64,000 nt of DNA from Spongiibacter sp. IMCC21906 (GCF_001010805.1 NZ_CP011477.1:62001-126000); one strand, 5' to 3'. Shown: positions 31,794 to 41,423, counted from the first letter of the stretch. A program made the numbers and translations. The notes: generated by a model from the letters alone, not told the origin.

Positions 31794-32500
31794 TCGGGTA
31801 GCCGAGGGCCTCTAACCCTCAGCCCCCACAACACCCTGCATGCAGATCCGCACAGGGCGTTTCACTAAGAATGGTGAAGCTTAATCCAACCATCACGCAA
31901 TTCGTAAAGTCCCTGAGATTTTAAATAGACATTGGATAAAGCCTGATTAATCCCCGGTGTTTTAGAGCTGCGCCATGGGCCTTTGCTGGTAATACCACAC
32001 GCAACAGCAGCCTGTACGTGGACGCCTCGACTCATCAGGTTTCTTACTTTGGTTCGTGGCTTTCGCCACTGCCGCCAGTAAGCCATCCGTACTCTGCGCC
32101 GAATCCAATGATCTAGATCGACGCACAGTTGATAACAGTTGGCGATACCAAAATAGTTAATCCAGCCTCGTATAAATTGGCTGGTTTTAAAGAGCTGATA
32201 TTTCATCGACTCTCCCCAGTTACGATTCGTTAACAGGCGAATCCGCTGCTTGAATTTCAGCAGTGTTTTCGCGTGCCATTGAATACGGCCAGCCTTGAAG
32301 GTAAACCCCAAGAACTTACTCTCACTGGTTTTAACGACGCGACTTTTATCGGTATTTACGACCAGCTTCAAGCGGTTTTGCAGGTACTGGCTGATACTGT
32401 GCAGCACGCGTTCACCAGCTCACTGACTTCTTACTATTATCGTAATAGTCGTCAGCGTAGGAGAAGGCTTGGGGGCAGGTCTGTGATTTATGATTTTTAA
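31794..32500 (-). mobile_element. degenerate group IIC (attC-type) intron
   Basis: On the minus strand the reverse-transcriptase remnant is followed by a 3' segment with GTGCGGATCTGCATGCAG, TGTTGTGGGGGCTGAGGG and CTCGGCTACCCGAT, which match my memory of the 3' ends of group IIC introns. The 3' boundary abuts the GFA cassette stop codon, the place where an attC site would start. Group IIC-attC introns are known to insert into attC sites in this opposite orientation. The 5' half, including the first RT domains and the 5' splice site, is missing, so the element cannot splice or move on its own. Confidence 0.7.
31865..32475 (-). pseudogene. group II intron reverse transcriptase/maturase remnant
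   Basis: An intact frame covers residues VLHSISQYLQNRLKLVVNTD through the maturase/DNA-binding end (IRGWINYFGIANCY, RIRRRVRMAYWRQWRKPRTK, SKGPWRSSKTPGINQALSN). The upstream part is shifted: the catalytic YADD motif is at 32459-32448 in another frame that ends at a TGA at 32414-32412, and before it no RT homology can be seen. So there is a frameshift between YADD and the GERVLH block plus a 5' truncation. The enzyme is inactive. The C-terminal domain is typical of the bacterial class C introns found at integron attC sites. Confidence 0.8.
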
Positions 32501-32601
32501 TGCCATTGGGCCGACAGTATCAGGAGCGGTTTACTGATCGCTAGACCATCCGAATGATTAACCTGACAATTAAGTCAACTGTCCCCAAATTACGGAGCGG
32601 G

Positions 32602-32706
32602 GCTTTTGTTCTGTGTGGTACTCACCTTTTTTACCACTTGCTGCCTGGCGATGAGTACATTCTGCCAGCCGGGTTATTTCAGGATCAGGACTTTCGGCTG
32701 GCCAGA
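32602..32706 (+). pseudogene. GFA-family gene remnant
   Basis: A fragment of about 35 codons reading FVLCGTHLFYHLLPGDEYIL then PAGLFQDQDFRLARK. It aligns with the third cysteine region of the intact GFA gene at 31368 (CGTNLFYYLIPAEQYHFPVG). The first two cysteine clusters are absent and the frame then runs into hairpin repeat copy 3. It is a relic of a second, non-identical GFA gene rather than a recent duplicate. Confidence 0.7.
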
Positions 32707-32711
32707 AAATT

Positions 32712-32788
32712 AAAAGGGGACAGATTTATTTTCACGCGCTTTCAAATCCGAAGTGCATCTAAACAAAAATAAATCTTCCCCCTTTTCT
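32712..32788. repeat. 80-bp hairpin repeat, copy 3
   Basis: Third direct copy of the element seen at 28028 and 28744. The right arm has small changes (AAATCTTCCCCCTTTT) and the core one (CACGCGCTTTC). It cuts into the GFA remnant and marks the right edge of the 28-32.8 kb island. Confidence 0.85.
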
Positions 32789-32820
32789 TGTGATTTTGAA
32801 AATTTCAACCCCAAGCCCCT

Positions 32821-33036
32821 TCACCACAATAGTATTAAAATGAACAAAAATACTGCCAGCCCAAAAACAAAAATCCCAATCCTAACTCCCATTTTATGAT
32901 TTTGGTCGATATCAAAGGCCATTTTTATTCTATCTAGTTCAGCTAGCTCATAACCGCAACTTTGGCAGGCATCATCGTCTTTGAACAATGCTTTTCCACA
33001 TTGAGGGCAGCTACTCCATGCAGAAGTTATCGGCAT
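32821..33036 (-). CDS. zinc-ribbon membrane protein
   Basis: 71 aa, ATG at 33036. The N terminus is a zinc ribbon (SCPQCGKALFKDDDACQSCG, two Cys-x2-Cys pairs), followed by a short charged stretch and one C-terminal membrane helix (GIFVFGLAVFLFILILLW). The likely topology is a cytoplasmic zinc ribbon anchored in the inner membrane. The function is unknown. It is just outside the mobile island, and its neighbours give no hint. Confidence 0.7.
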   Translation of the reverse strand: MPITSAWSSCPQCGKALFKDDDACQSCGYELAELDRIKMAFDIDQNHKMGVRIGIFVFGLAVFLFILILLW

Positions 33037-33561
33037 AATAGGCGCCTTAACAGCAACGAATCACATATATAACGACTAGGGCCATATATCACTTTGGCCC
33101 CTTATCAAAGTTGGACTTTCAGAATTATTTGAACAAAACTGGGAATTCAAAGAGCTGCCTGACACGCCATCAGCGCAATACCGGCAAACGAAGACGACTT
33201 CCCTATCTCTCTGCGAGTCATTCCTTTCTCTTGATCATATAGCGGTTTGTATAAACTTCAATGACTTGTGTAACGCGTCGTAGTGTTAACGGGAAGACCT
33301 CTCTTGTTCAGTGCGCGTCTGTCACTTTGCGTGAAGGATATTGATTTTGGCGGCAACATTTTGTGCGCGGCGATAAAAGGAAAAGATCGCACTACAATGC
33401 TGCCGATAAAGATTCATGCCCGCCTTGCTTGAGTCAACGAGGCGATACCCTGCCGAGCCATTATTGCGAATAACTTTCATTTGCGCTTTAATTCGTAAAA
33501 ACGATACACTCTATTCGCTCCCATATTGCAGCAACCAACTCGACGAGACGGACCCCTCATC
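33037..33561. other. intergenic region upstream of the TonB receptor
   Basis: About 525 bp without a credible gene between two divergent genes. Apart from a candidate Fur site at its right end I see nothing recognisable in it. It is rich in short AT stretches and has no palindromic repeat copies. Confidence 0.5.
33466..33484. promoter_or_regulatory. candidate Fur box
   Basis: The 19-mer GCGAATAACTTTCATTTGC is an imperfect palindrome close to the gammaproteobacterial Fur pattern (GCAAATNATTNNNATTTGC). It lies about 78 bp before the start of the TonB receptor gene, where it could block a promoter when iron is sufficient. A single site found by eye, so moderate confidence only. Confidence 0.45.
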
Positions 33562-35655
33562 ATGCTACGTTTATGCTCTTACCGACTGGCCATCGGCGGC
33601 CTTCTTTTAACGCCTCTGCTTACCTTGGCCCAAAGCCCTGAAGGGAAACCCGTAGAAGAAGTCCGGGTGACCGGCGACCTGCTTCAACGCACCACCCTAG
33701 AGACCGTCTCTAGCATCACGGTGATTCCCGAGGCTCAAATAGAAGCCCGCAGCATTCGCGATCTGTATGACTTGCTGCTACGCACTCCCAATGTCAGCGC
33801 CGCCAAAGAAGACAAGTTCTCTGTCCGGGGCATATCCAACGAAGGCATCGGCCCCGGCGGGGCAGGCCGCCCAACCGTGAGCGTATTTATAGACGGTGCC
33901 CGGCAACCCGGTCGCGGTGTCGGCAACACCTGGGATATTGAACAGGTCGAATTTTATCGCGGCCCCCAGTCCACGGCTTTTGGTCCCGGTTCACTGGCGG
34001 GTGCCATTGTTTTAAAAACCAAATCACCCTCTTTTGAAGAATACGACGCCAAACTCAAGCTGGGGGTTGCTAACGACAACGGCCGGGAAGCCGGTGTGGC
34101 TCTGGGCGGCCCCATAGGCGGTGGCTTTGCTTTTCGTTACGCGGCCGAGACCAACCAAACCGACGGCGAAGTGACCAATACCACTTTAAACGACGATGAA
34201 TGGCAGGCCCGAGATCGCTACCTGCAACGCTTTAAATTGGCCTGGGCAGGCAGCGACTGGTATTCAGCCGAGCTGAGCTACCAGCAAACCAAGCTTAGAG
34301 AAGGCAACGAATACCTGCCCCCCGAAAGCGCTGAATCGAATATTTCCACCGACAATATTGACGGCTATTACGACGACGACAGCGAACTGATTATTCTCAA
34401 GCAGACCGCCTTTATTAACGAGCAGTTACAGCTTCAGTTCATTGCCAGCCAAAGTGAATCGGAAAATGAACGCAAAGGTGACTACGACGTTTCCCCAGAA
34501 GACCGCGGCTTTTTTATCAATACCACCAAGCTGGAACACAAAGCCTTGGAACTGCGCTTATCATTCAACAATGACTGGATTAGCAGCGTAGTGGGTGTTT
34601 ACTCCAGCGACGACGACCTCAATGGTGACTCGGTCAACAAAGACGTGCCCTACTCAGTTAGCGGCATTAACCTGCTTGCCGATGCCCTGCTGATTGCCGA
34701 CCGCAGCGCAGAAACCAAAGCCCTCTATGCCGAAACCGATATCGACCTCAGTTCTCGCTTAACCTTAACCGTGGGTGGGCGCTATGAAGAAAATGACGCC
34801 GACAACCGCAGCGCTTTTATTGTCACGGGTGCCAAAGAAGCCAATACCGGCGCAGACTTAACGCCCTTGGTTAAACCCGCGCTGGACAGTGATATCAGCG
34901 CGCCCAGTGGTGACAAGGTGTTTTTACCCAAAACCGCGTTAAGTTATGACTTTAACGATCAGCTCAATGGCTTTATCAGCTACACCCAAGGCTACCGCGC
35001 CGGGTCGGTGGACTTTGTCAGCAACGGCAACTCCCCCACCTACGACCCGGAATACACCGATAACTACGACATTGGTCTAAAGCTGCGCCAAGGTAGCTGG
35101 TTCCTGCAAGCAGCCCTGTTCCGTATTGATTACGAAGACATGCAAGTGGGCGTGCGGGTGGATACCAACAACTTCCGCACCGATAACGCTGGCGAAGCCA
35201 GAGCCCAAGGGGTGGAGCTGGAGTTTAATGGCGAGCTGGGCTATGGTTTTAGCGTTTTTGGCGGCCTGGGCTATACCGATACCGAGTTTAAAAACTACTC
35301 TGACGACGATGTGAGCTATAACGGTTTGCGCTTCCCCAATGCCCCACTGATTACCGGCAACCTCACCCTGAGCTATCAACACAGCTCTGGGGTCTTTGCC
35401 GACATCAATTGGTCCCGCACCGATCACAGCTACACCGACCGGGAAAACAGTCAAAACCTGATGGCAGACGCCAGAGATATTTACGGTGCCCGCCTGGGCT
35501 GGCAAAACGAACAGCTGCGTATTGAGCTTTATGGTAAGAACCTGACTGACGAGTTCTATATCACCGACAGATTTGTCAGCCCGTCGCTGGGAATAAACGC
35601 GGCCTTTGCAGGCGACCCCCGGGAGTATGGACTGCGGGTGACGTACCAGTACTAG
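33562..35655 (+). CDS. TonB-dependent siderophore-type receptor
   Basis: 697 aa from the ATG at 33562. A signal peptide (SYRLAIGGLLLTPLLTLAQS) is followed by a TonB box-like EEVRVTGDLL, a plug domain (ARSIRDLYDLLLRTPNVSAA, FSVRGISNEGIGPGGAG, VEFYRGPQSTAFGPGSLAGA) and a barrel ending EYGLRVTYQY. Near the C terminus, LYGKNLTDEFYITDRF is the usual penultimate strand pattern. It imports a ligand through the outer membrane using TonB energy; the candidate Fur box suggests a ferric siderophore. No siderophore synthesis or ABC transporter genes are adjacent. A terminator-like hairpin follows the gene. Confidence 0.88.
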   Translation: MLRLCSYRLAIGGLLLTPLLTLAQSPEGKPVEEVRVTGDLLQRTTLETVSSITVIPEAQIEARSIRDLYDLLLRTPNVSAAKEDKFSVRGISNEGIGPGGAGRPTVSVFIDGARQPGRGVGNTWDIEQVEFYRGPQSTAFGPGSLAGAIVLKTKSPSFEEYDAKLKLGVANDNGREAGVALGGPIGGGFAFRYAAETNQTDGEVTNTTLNDDEWQARDRYLQRFKLAWAGSDWYSAELSYQQTKLREGNEYLPPESAESNISTDNIDGYYDDDSELIILKQTAFINEQLQLQFIASQSESENERKGDYDVSPEDRGFFINTTKLEHKALELRLSFNNDWISSVVGVYSSDDDLNGDSVNKDVPYSVSGINLLADALLIADRSAETKALYAETDIDLSSRLTLTVGGRYEENDADNRSAFIVTGAKEANTGADLTPLVKPALDSDISAPSGDKVFLPKTALSYDFNDQLNGFISYTQGYRAGSVDFVSNGNSPTYDPEYTDNYDIGLKLRQGSWFLQAALFRIDYEDMQVGVRVDTNNFRTDNAGEARAQGVELEFNGELGYGFSVFGGLGYTDTEFKNYSDDDVSYNGLRFPNAPLITGNLTLSYQHSSGVFADINWSRTDHSYTDRENSQNLMADARDIYGARLGWQNEQLRIELYGKNLTDEFYITDRFVSPSLGINAAFAGDPREYGLRVTYQY

Positions 35656-35686
35656 TACGCCATTTAAGCGCAGGCATTTTTCGCTG

Positions 35687-35729
35687 CCAACGAACTCGCT
35701 CGACACCCCTGCTTGAGCGAGTTCGTTGG
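35687..35729 (+). terminator. terminator hairpin after the TonB receptor gene
   Basis: CCAACGAACTCGCTC and its exact complement GAGCGAGTTCGTTGG form a 15-bp stem around a 13-base loop, followed by GGATTTT. The T run is short and offset by two G residues, but the stem is strong and placed 30 bp after the stop codon. Confidence 0.7.
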
Positions 35730-35941
35730 GGATTTTAAAGCGCAAATATTCGACCCCACTTTCTCCTGGCCTCTGGTCCTCTGACTCCCCAACCCTCTGG
35801 CAGCAAATACGGCTACCCGACTTCTTCCTCCTGTTCTCTTGGCCGCGAATACAGAAATGACCGGCGGCATCAAATTGCCGTTAATATCCGATATGCTATG
35901 GGGCACGTAGCGTACCCGAGGAATCACAAGAGCTTTTTGAT

Positions 35942-37009
35942 ATGGATTACCCACAACGGCTTCAATTATGGATCGCCGCTGCATTGCTGGGCTTTAGTCT
36001 TGGCGCCCGAGCCGATGGTGTGCCGGTATCAGTGGATACCCCCCGGCAAGCAAAACTGGGGGAAACCCTACGCTTGTCGGGATCGGTCACCGCCCTTCGC
36101 CGCGCCAGCTTGTCGGTGCGGGTGGATGGCCTGATTCGCGATCTGCAGGCAGAGGCAGGAGACCGAGTGGAAAAGGGCCAGGTCCTGCTGCATCAAGATG
36201 CCACCCTCGCCAAACTGGAACACCAGCAAGCCCTCGCCGCCCGCGATGAGGCTCAAGCGGCCCGGCAGGAGTCGGCCCGTTTATTAAGCGAAGCTGAGCG
36301 CCTGCGTAGCAATAATCATGTGTCAGAAAACGAGGTCAAAATTCGCCGCGCTGATCTGGCTCGTACCAATGCCGCCCTGCAAGCTAGCCAGGCCAGCGCC
36401 AGGCTGACGGAAGAACTGGTGGCACGACACCGGCTGTTAGCGCCCTTCTCCGGCGTGATCAGTCGTCGACTGGTGGACAGCGGCGAATGGCTGGACCGAG
36501 GCAACCCCGCCTTTGAGCTCGTATCCACCGATCAGTTGTTGGTGGACGTCAACGTGCCCCAGGAACGCTATTCAGAAATCAATCAGAACACCGCCGTCAG
36601 CGTCTGTCCCGACTCCCACCCCGGTGACTGTTACCCCGCGCAAATCGCGGCGTTGATTCCCGTGGGCGACAATGCCGCGCGGGCTTTTCGGGTGCGATTG
36701 GCCAGCGAAGCGGCTGCCAAAAGTTTACTCTCCGGCAGCTCGGCCACCGCGGTGTTTCAACTCGGTGACCAGAACGCCACCCAGCTGCTGATTTCCCGGG
36801 ATGCCCTGCTGCGCCACCCCGACGGCCGCTACAGTGTGTTTGTCACTGAAAATGACAAGGCCAGCCGACGCAGCGTGACGATTGGCCGGGAGTCCGCTGG
36901 CTATGTGGTGGTTTTGTCTGGCCTGAACAGCAGCGACCGTATTGTAGTGCGGGGCAATGAGCTGCTCAGCGACGGTCAGGCCATCAGTATCGTTGCTCGG
37001 GAGAACTAA
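35942..37009 (+). CDS. RND efflux periplasmic adaptor (membrane fusion protein)
   Basis: 355 aa, ATG at 35942. A signal peptide (LQLWIAAALLGFSLGARADG, no lipobox) is followed by a lipoyl half-motif (SVTALRRASLSVRVDGLIRD then LQAEAGDRVEKGQVLLHQD), a coiled-coil hairpin of about 70 residues rich in Ala/Arg/Glu, the second lipoyl half (LLAPFSGVISRRLVDSGEWL) and beta-barrel and membrane-proximal domains. It links the RND pump to an outer-membrane channel. One base separates it from the pump gene, so the two are translationally coupled. No TolC-like gene is nearby, so a channel encoded elsewhere would be needed. Confidence 0.9.
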   Translation: MDYPQRLQLWIAAALLGFSLGARADGVPVSVDTPRQAKLGETLRLSGSVTALRRASLSVRVDGLIRDLQAEAGDRVEKGQVLLHQDATLAKLEHQQALAARDEAQAARQESARLLSEAERLRSNNHVSENEVKIRRADLARTNAALQASQASARLTEELVARHRLLAPFSGVISRRLVDSGEWLDRGNPAFELVSTDQLLVDVNVPQERYSEINQNTAVSVCPDSHPGDCYPAQIAALIPVGDNAARAFRVRLASEAAAKSLLSGSSATAVFQLGDQNATQLLISRDALLRHPDGRYSVFVTENDKASRRSVTIGRESAGYVVVLSGLNSSDRIVVRGNELLSDGQAISIVAREN

Positions 37010-37010
37010 G

Positions 37011-40000
37011 ATGCTCGACGCCGCTGTTCGCCGTGGCACACTGCTTGCCGTGGTTGTGCTGATTATCTGTGTGCTGGGGATTGCCGCCGCGTTTCGCATA
37101 CCGGTGCAGATGATCCCCGACCTCAGCGTACGCACCATTACCGTAATCACCTCCTGGGCCGGTGCCACACCCCAGGATATCGAGAGTGAAATTCTCATTG
37201 AGCAGGAGCGCTACCTGCGCACGCTACCTAACCTGCAACGCATGGAGTCGCTGGCAGAAACCGGTCGCGCCACCGTCGAGCTGGAATTTCCCTTTGGGGT
37301 CGATGTTAACGAAGCTCTCATTCAGACATCTAACGCCTTAAGCCAGGTGCCAACTTACCCCGAAAACGTCGATCAACCCTTGCTGATCAGTAGCTCCTTC
37401 TCCGACAACGCTTTTATGTATTTCAATATCTTGCCCAAGCCCGGCAATCCACTGGGGCTGGATATCGATATGATCGGTGATTTTGTCGAGGACGATGTGC
37501 GACCTCGCATGGAGCGAGTACCCGGCGTGTCGCAGATTGAAGTGCGTGGCAGCAGCGAACGCCAGGTCAAAATTCTATTAGACCCCGCCAAACTGGCCCA
37601 GCGAGGGCTGACATTAGTTGATGTGCGGGATGCCATTCGTCAACGCAATCAAGACGTTTCTGGCGGCGATATCAACGACGGCAAACGGCGTTATTTGCTA
37701 CGCATGGTGGGACGTTTTCGGGACCTCTCCAGTTTGGAAGATATGATTATTGCCCGCCGGGGCGGCAGTGATATCTATCTGCGAGATATTGCCCAGGTCA
37801 GCATGGATCACTTTGAAGTGAGAGACCTCTCTTATGTCGATGGCCGCCGCAGTATCACCCTGGCCGTACGCCGAGAGGCGGGCTCCAACGTCATTCAGAT
37901 CAAACACGATATGCTGGCAGCAGTGGAGCAAATGCGCCGAGATCTGCTAGAACCTAACGGCTTAAACGTGGTGCTTTTGGGCGACGACGTGCGCTACGTG
38001 CAAGACTCGGTGAGCAATGTTATTAGCAACCTCTGCCTGGGGGCACTGTTGGCCACCTTGGTGCTGTATGCCTTTTTGCGCTCCGCCGGTGCCACCCTGA
38101 TCGGGCTGATGGGGATTCCGGTGTGCACCATTGCCTCCTTTCTCGGCTTGATGATTTTTGATCGCACCATCAATGTCATCTCGCTGGCCGGTATCGCCTT
38201 TGCCATTGGCATGACTCTGGATAACACCATTGTGGTACTGGAGAGCATCGAAAAAGCCCGCCGCCGAGGGCTGGATCGCATCGAAGCCGCCATTGCGGGC
38301 GTCCGCGAAGTGTGGCCCGCGGTGCTGGCATCGAGTATGACCACGGTACTGGTGTTTGCGCCGGTGCTGTTTGTGCAGGAAGAGGCCGGGCAAATCTATT
38401 CCGATATTGCCATCGCCATCTCCACCGCGATTATCGCCTCCATGCTGCTAGCTTTGCTGGTGGTGCCCGCGGCTTGCGCCCGGCTGCGTCGCAGTAGTTC
38501 AGTGCTCGGTGACACTGAGGCGCCCTCCCGAATATTGACGGGAGTCAGCTGGCTTACCGAAAAACCCTTGCGGCGTCGGGCGGCCATTGTCCTGACGCTA
38601 CTCTTCACGGTAGGCGCTGCGTGGTGGCTATTGCCCCCTGCGGAATACCTGCCCGAGGGCGAAGAGCCCAAGGCATTCTCGTCAATGATTGCACCGCCGG
38701 GCTACAATCTTGACGAAATCCAGCTGATTGCCGATGAGATACAGACAAAACTACTGGCCGCCGTGGAGGCAGACCCGACGCTTTACGATCGCGGCGAAGC
38801 CGATCTGCCGTCGCTAAAATACTATTTGCTGCGAGTCTCTACCTCAGGACTGCGGGTGATCAGCGAGCCCACCCGCAATGACGACATTCACCACATGATG
38901 AACGCCCTTACCGAGTTGTTCGCCCAATATCCCGGCATGCGAGGCTTTTCTGGACGGGGCTCGATTATCTCCAGTAGTCAGGGCGGCACCCGGGCGGTGA
39001 GCTTGGATATTGCCGGTGCCGATCTGGCGGGCTTATATCGCACAGCCGGGCATGCCTTCAGCCGGGCTGGTGAAATCTTTGATAATCCCCAACTGGACTC
39101 CCGGCCCGCCTCACTGACTCTGGACCAACCACTGGTGGAAGTGAGTCCCCGCTGGAATCGGATGGCAGAAACTGGGTTTAACAGCGGCGACTTTGGTTAT
39201 GCCGTGGCGGCCCTCAGCGATGGCGCCTATGTCGACGAGTTTTTTGTGGATGACGACAAGGTGGATATCTTTCTCTATAGCGCCGCCGGACGCACACAAA
39301 AACTGGATGAGCTCGCCCTGCAACCGGTCCTGACGCCCAATGGACAAGTGCTGCCCCTCAACGCCCTGGCCGATATTCGTCAGACCGTCGACAGTGACAG
39401 CCTGCGCCGAGTTAACGGCCGCCGCACAGTGACCCTGTTAATCATTCCACCTAGAGATGTCGCCCTTGAGACCGCAGTGGCTCGGGTGCGCAATGTTATG
39501 CTGCCCGCCATGCAAAGCGCCGGGGAGGTCAGCCCTGGTGTCAGCATGACCATCTCTGGCGCAGCAGACCAACTGGATGCCACCCAAACCTCGCTAAGCC
39601 GTAATTTTATCGTGGCGGTATTATTAATTTACCTGCTGCTGGTGGCCATTTTTACCCACTGGGGCTACCCACTTATTATTCTCGCCACCGTGCCGCTGGG
39701 CATTGCTGGCGGCATTGTCGGGCTGGTGCTGATCAATGCAGGGGGCAGCGTATTGGGCGGTTTCCATCAACCCTTCGACATGATCACCATGCTGGGGTTT
39801 GTGATTCTGCTGGGAACTGTGGTCAACAACCCCATTCTGATCGTCGACCACACTCGCCACGGCCTGGCGCAGGGGCGCGACAGTCTCACCGCAGTACGAG
39901 AAGCGGTAGCCACCCGCCTGCGACCAATATTGATGTCTACCTTCACCACCCTATTTGGTCTGGCGCCGCTGGTGTTTATCCCCGGCGCCGGTACCGAACT

Positions 40001-40115
40001 CTATCGTGGCGTGGGTATTGTGGTGCTGGCTGGCATATTGATTTCCACCTTTATTACCCTCACTTTTTTGCCCTGCATGCTAGTCAGCCTGCTCCAATGG
40101 CGGCAGCGTTCGTAA
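37011..40115 (+). CDS. RND-family efflux permease
   Basis: 1034 aa, ATG at 37011, one base after the adaptor stop. It has the standard RND layout: helix 1 at residues 8-30, a large periplasmic loop with the AGATPQDIESEILIEQERYL pattern, helices 2-6 around residues 340-500 (ISLAGIAFAIGMTLDNTIVV carries the proton-relay acidic residue), a second large loop and helices 8-12 (MITMLGFVILLGTVVNNPIL). It belongs to the hydrophobe/amphiphile type rather than the metal (CusA) type as far as motifs show. It exports substrates by proton antiport. Regulators are absent next to it. Confidence 0.92.
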   Translation: MLDAAVRRGTLLAVVVLIICVLGIAAAFRIPVQMIPDLSVRTITVITSWAGATPQDIESEILIEQERYLRTLPNLQRMESLAETGRATVELEFPFGVDVNEALIQTSNALSQVPTYPENVDQPLLISSSFSDNAFMYFNILPKPGNPLGLDIDMIGDFVEDDVRPRMERVPGVSQIEVRGSSERQVKILLDPAKLAQRGLTLVDVRDAIRQRNQDVSGGDINDGKRRYLLRMVGRFRDLSSLEDMIIARRGGSDIYLRDIAQVSMDHFEVRDLSYVDGRRSITLAVRREAGSNVIQIKHDMLAAVEQMRRDLLEPNGLNVVLLGDDVRYVQDSVSNVISNLCLGALLATLVLYAFLRSAGATLIGLMGIPVCTIASFLGLMIFDRTINVISLAGIAFAIGMTLDNTIVVLESIEKARRRGLDRIEAAIAGVREVWPAVLASSMTTVLVFAPVLFVQEEAGQIYSDIAIAISTAIIASMLLALLVVPAACARLRRSSSVLGDTEAPSRILTGVSWLTEKPLRRRAAIVLTLLFTVGAAWWLLPPAEYLPEGEEPKAFSSMIAPPGYNLDEIQLIADEIQTKLLAAVEADPTLYDRGEADLPSLKYYLLRVSTSGLRVISEPTRNDDIHHMMNALTELFAQYPGMRGFSGRGSIISSSQGGTRAVSLDIAGADLAGLYRTAGHAFSRAGEIFDNPQLDSRPASLTLDQPLVEVSPRWNRMAETGFNSGDFGYAVAALSDGAYVDEFFVDDDKVDIFLYSAAGRTQKLDELALQPVLTPNGQVLPLNALADIRQTVDSDSLRRVNGRRTVTLLIIPPRDVALETAVARVRNVMLPAMQSAGEVSPGVSMTISGAADQLDATQTSLSRNFIVAVLLIYLLLVAIFTHWGYPLIILATVPLGIAGGIVGLVLINAGGSVLGGFHQPFDMITMLGFVILLGTVVNNPILIVDHTRHGLAQGRDSLTAVREAVATRLRPILMSTFTTLFGLAPLVFIPGAGTELYRGVGIVVLAGILISTFITLTFLPCMLVSLLQWRQRS

Positions 40116-40370
40116 AGGTCTGTCTTGATCATTCCCTCTATTTACGGCTGAAGTTTTATACGGCAGGGCCACTAATATAAAGCAGCCGTAAGATCCTCCA
40201 AGTCAGCAACCAAACCGGCCATCAACTGCCGTCATGTTTTGTGGCAAGGTCAGCCAGCAGGAACTAATGGGCCGACTCAGGGTCGGTATCTTTCAGACAA
40301 AGTAAAACATAATGAATCCAACAAACGCCTGAAATAGCGCTCTTCAAGCTATACAAAGAGGGGAGAACTC

Positions 40371-41423
40371 ATGAAAAACCAAATACTTGAAAACAAAACC
40401 GCATACTGCCTAGCCACCGGCTTGGCGCTGACCATGCTCACCGCATGCGGCGGCGGTAGCTCCTCAAGCTCAGGCAACGACACGGGTCGCGCGTCCTTTG
40501 CGGTCACCGACGCACCAGTAGACGATGTCGATGTGGTCCAGGTGAGTTTTTCCCGGATTGATCTCAAGCATGCCGACGGTGACCTTGAGACCATCGAATT
40601 TGATGAACCGGTTGTCATTAGCAACCTCAAGGCGCTAACCGGCAACGCCTCGGAAATCATCGTTAACGATGCCGAGGTCAAAGCGGGCGACTACAACTGG
40701 ATGCGAATCTATGTGGACGGTGGCTTCCCCGACTCTTATGTCGTCCCCAGTGCAGGCTCGCCAGAGGAAGATTTATTTATTCCCGGTCAGCAAAATGGTA
40801 ATGGCAACGGTAATCCGCGCTTCCTCCAACTCAACACCGGCTTTACCGTGGCGGTGGGCAGCGAAACCGATTTCACCATCGACTTCGTGTTGCGCAAAGG
40901 GCTGACCAAGCCCGAAAATAACAAAGACTACTATCTGTTGCGTCCGGCCATGCGGCTACTCAATAACGTTGAGGTGGGCACCATCGCTGGCACCGTGGAA
41001 GAAACCGTTCTAAACAGTCCCGCCTGCTCTTTGACCGAAGGCGATACAGTTTACCTTTACCGTGGCGACCTTCTGGCAGAGGACAGCCAGCCCGACGATG
41101 TTTACGACCCAGGTATTGCTGAAGGTAGTGAAGAAGTGATGGACGATGGTGGAGTGCGGCCTATTACCACCGCCGAACTAGCCCAGCTTGAAGGCGGCGG
41201 CATGGGTTTTACCATTGGTTTCGTCAGAGACATTCCCGAAGGCTATAGCGTGGCCTTCAGTTGCGAATCTGCCAATGACCTGGCAGCAAGCGACGACGAT
41301 ATCAGCTTTACCGAGGTGATTCCGGTGCAGGTAACGGCCGGAGAAACCAGCAATGTGAGCTTTGAGGAAGCACCAGTTTTGGAAGAAACCCCAGTTGAAG
41401 CGGAAGCAACTACCGAAGCTTGA
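40371..41423 (+). CDS. DUF4382 domain lipoprotein
   Basis: 350 aa, ATG at 40371 with GGGAG upstream. The N terminus is a lipoprotein signal: hydrophobic ALTMLTAC with Cys at the lipobox, then a Gly/Ser linker. The mature protein starts with a DUF4382 domain (ASFAVTDAPVDDVDVVQVSF, VVISNLKALTGNASEII, YNWMRIYVDGG) and a second region with AGTVEETVLNSPACS resembling carbohydrate-binding or CarboxypepD_reg-like folds. The C-terminal tail is Glu/Ala-rich and low in complexity. It is likely an outer-membrane lipoprotein exposed to the periplasm or surface. The role is unknown. Confidence 0.82.
   Translation: MKNQILENKTAYCLATGLALTMLTACGGGSSSSSGNDTGRASFAVTDAPVDDVDVVQVSFSRIDLKHADGDLETIEFDEPVVISNLKALTGNASEIIVNDAEVKAGDYNWMRIYVDGGFPDSYVVPSAGSPEEDLFIPGQQNGNGNGNPRFLQLNTGFTVAVGSETDFTIDFVLRKGLTKPENNKDYYLLRPAMRLLNNVEVGTIAGTVEETVLNSPACSLTEGDTVYLYRGDLLAEDSQPDDVYDPGIAEGSEEVMDDGGVRPITTAELAQLEGGGMGFTIGFVRDIPEGYSVAFSCESANDLAASDDDISFTEVIPVQVTAGETSNVSFEEAPVLEETPVEAEATTEA

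Noticed and set aside
32273-32500. Plus-strand open frame over the reverse transcriptase remnant
   Set aside because: It is antisense to recognisable maturase sequence.
36957-37010. Upstream extension of the RND permease start
   Set aside because: It would overlap the adaptor coding sequence by more than 50 bp, while the ATG at 37011 directly follows the adaptor stop and starts at membrane helix 1.
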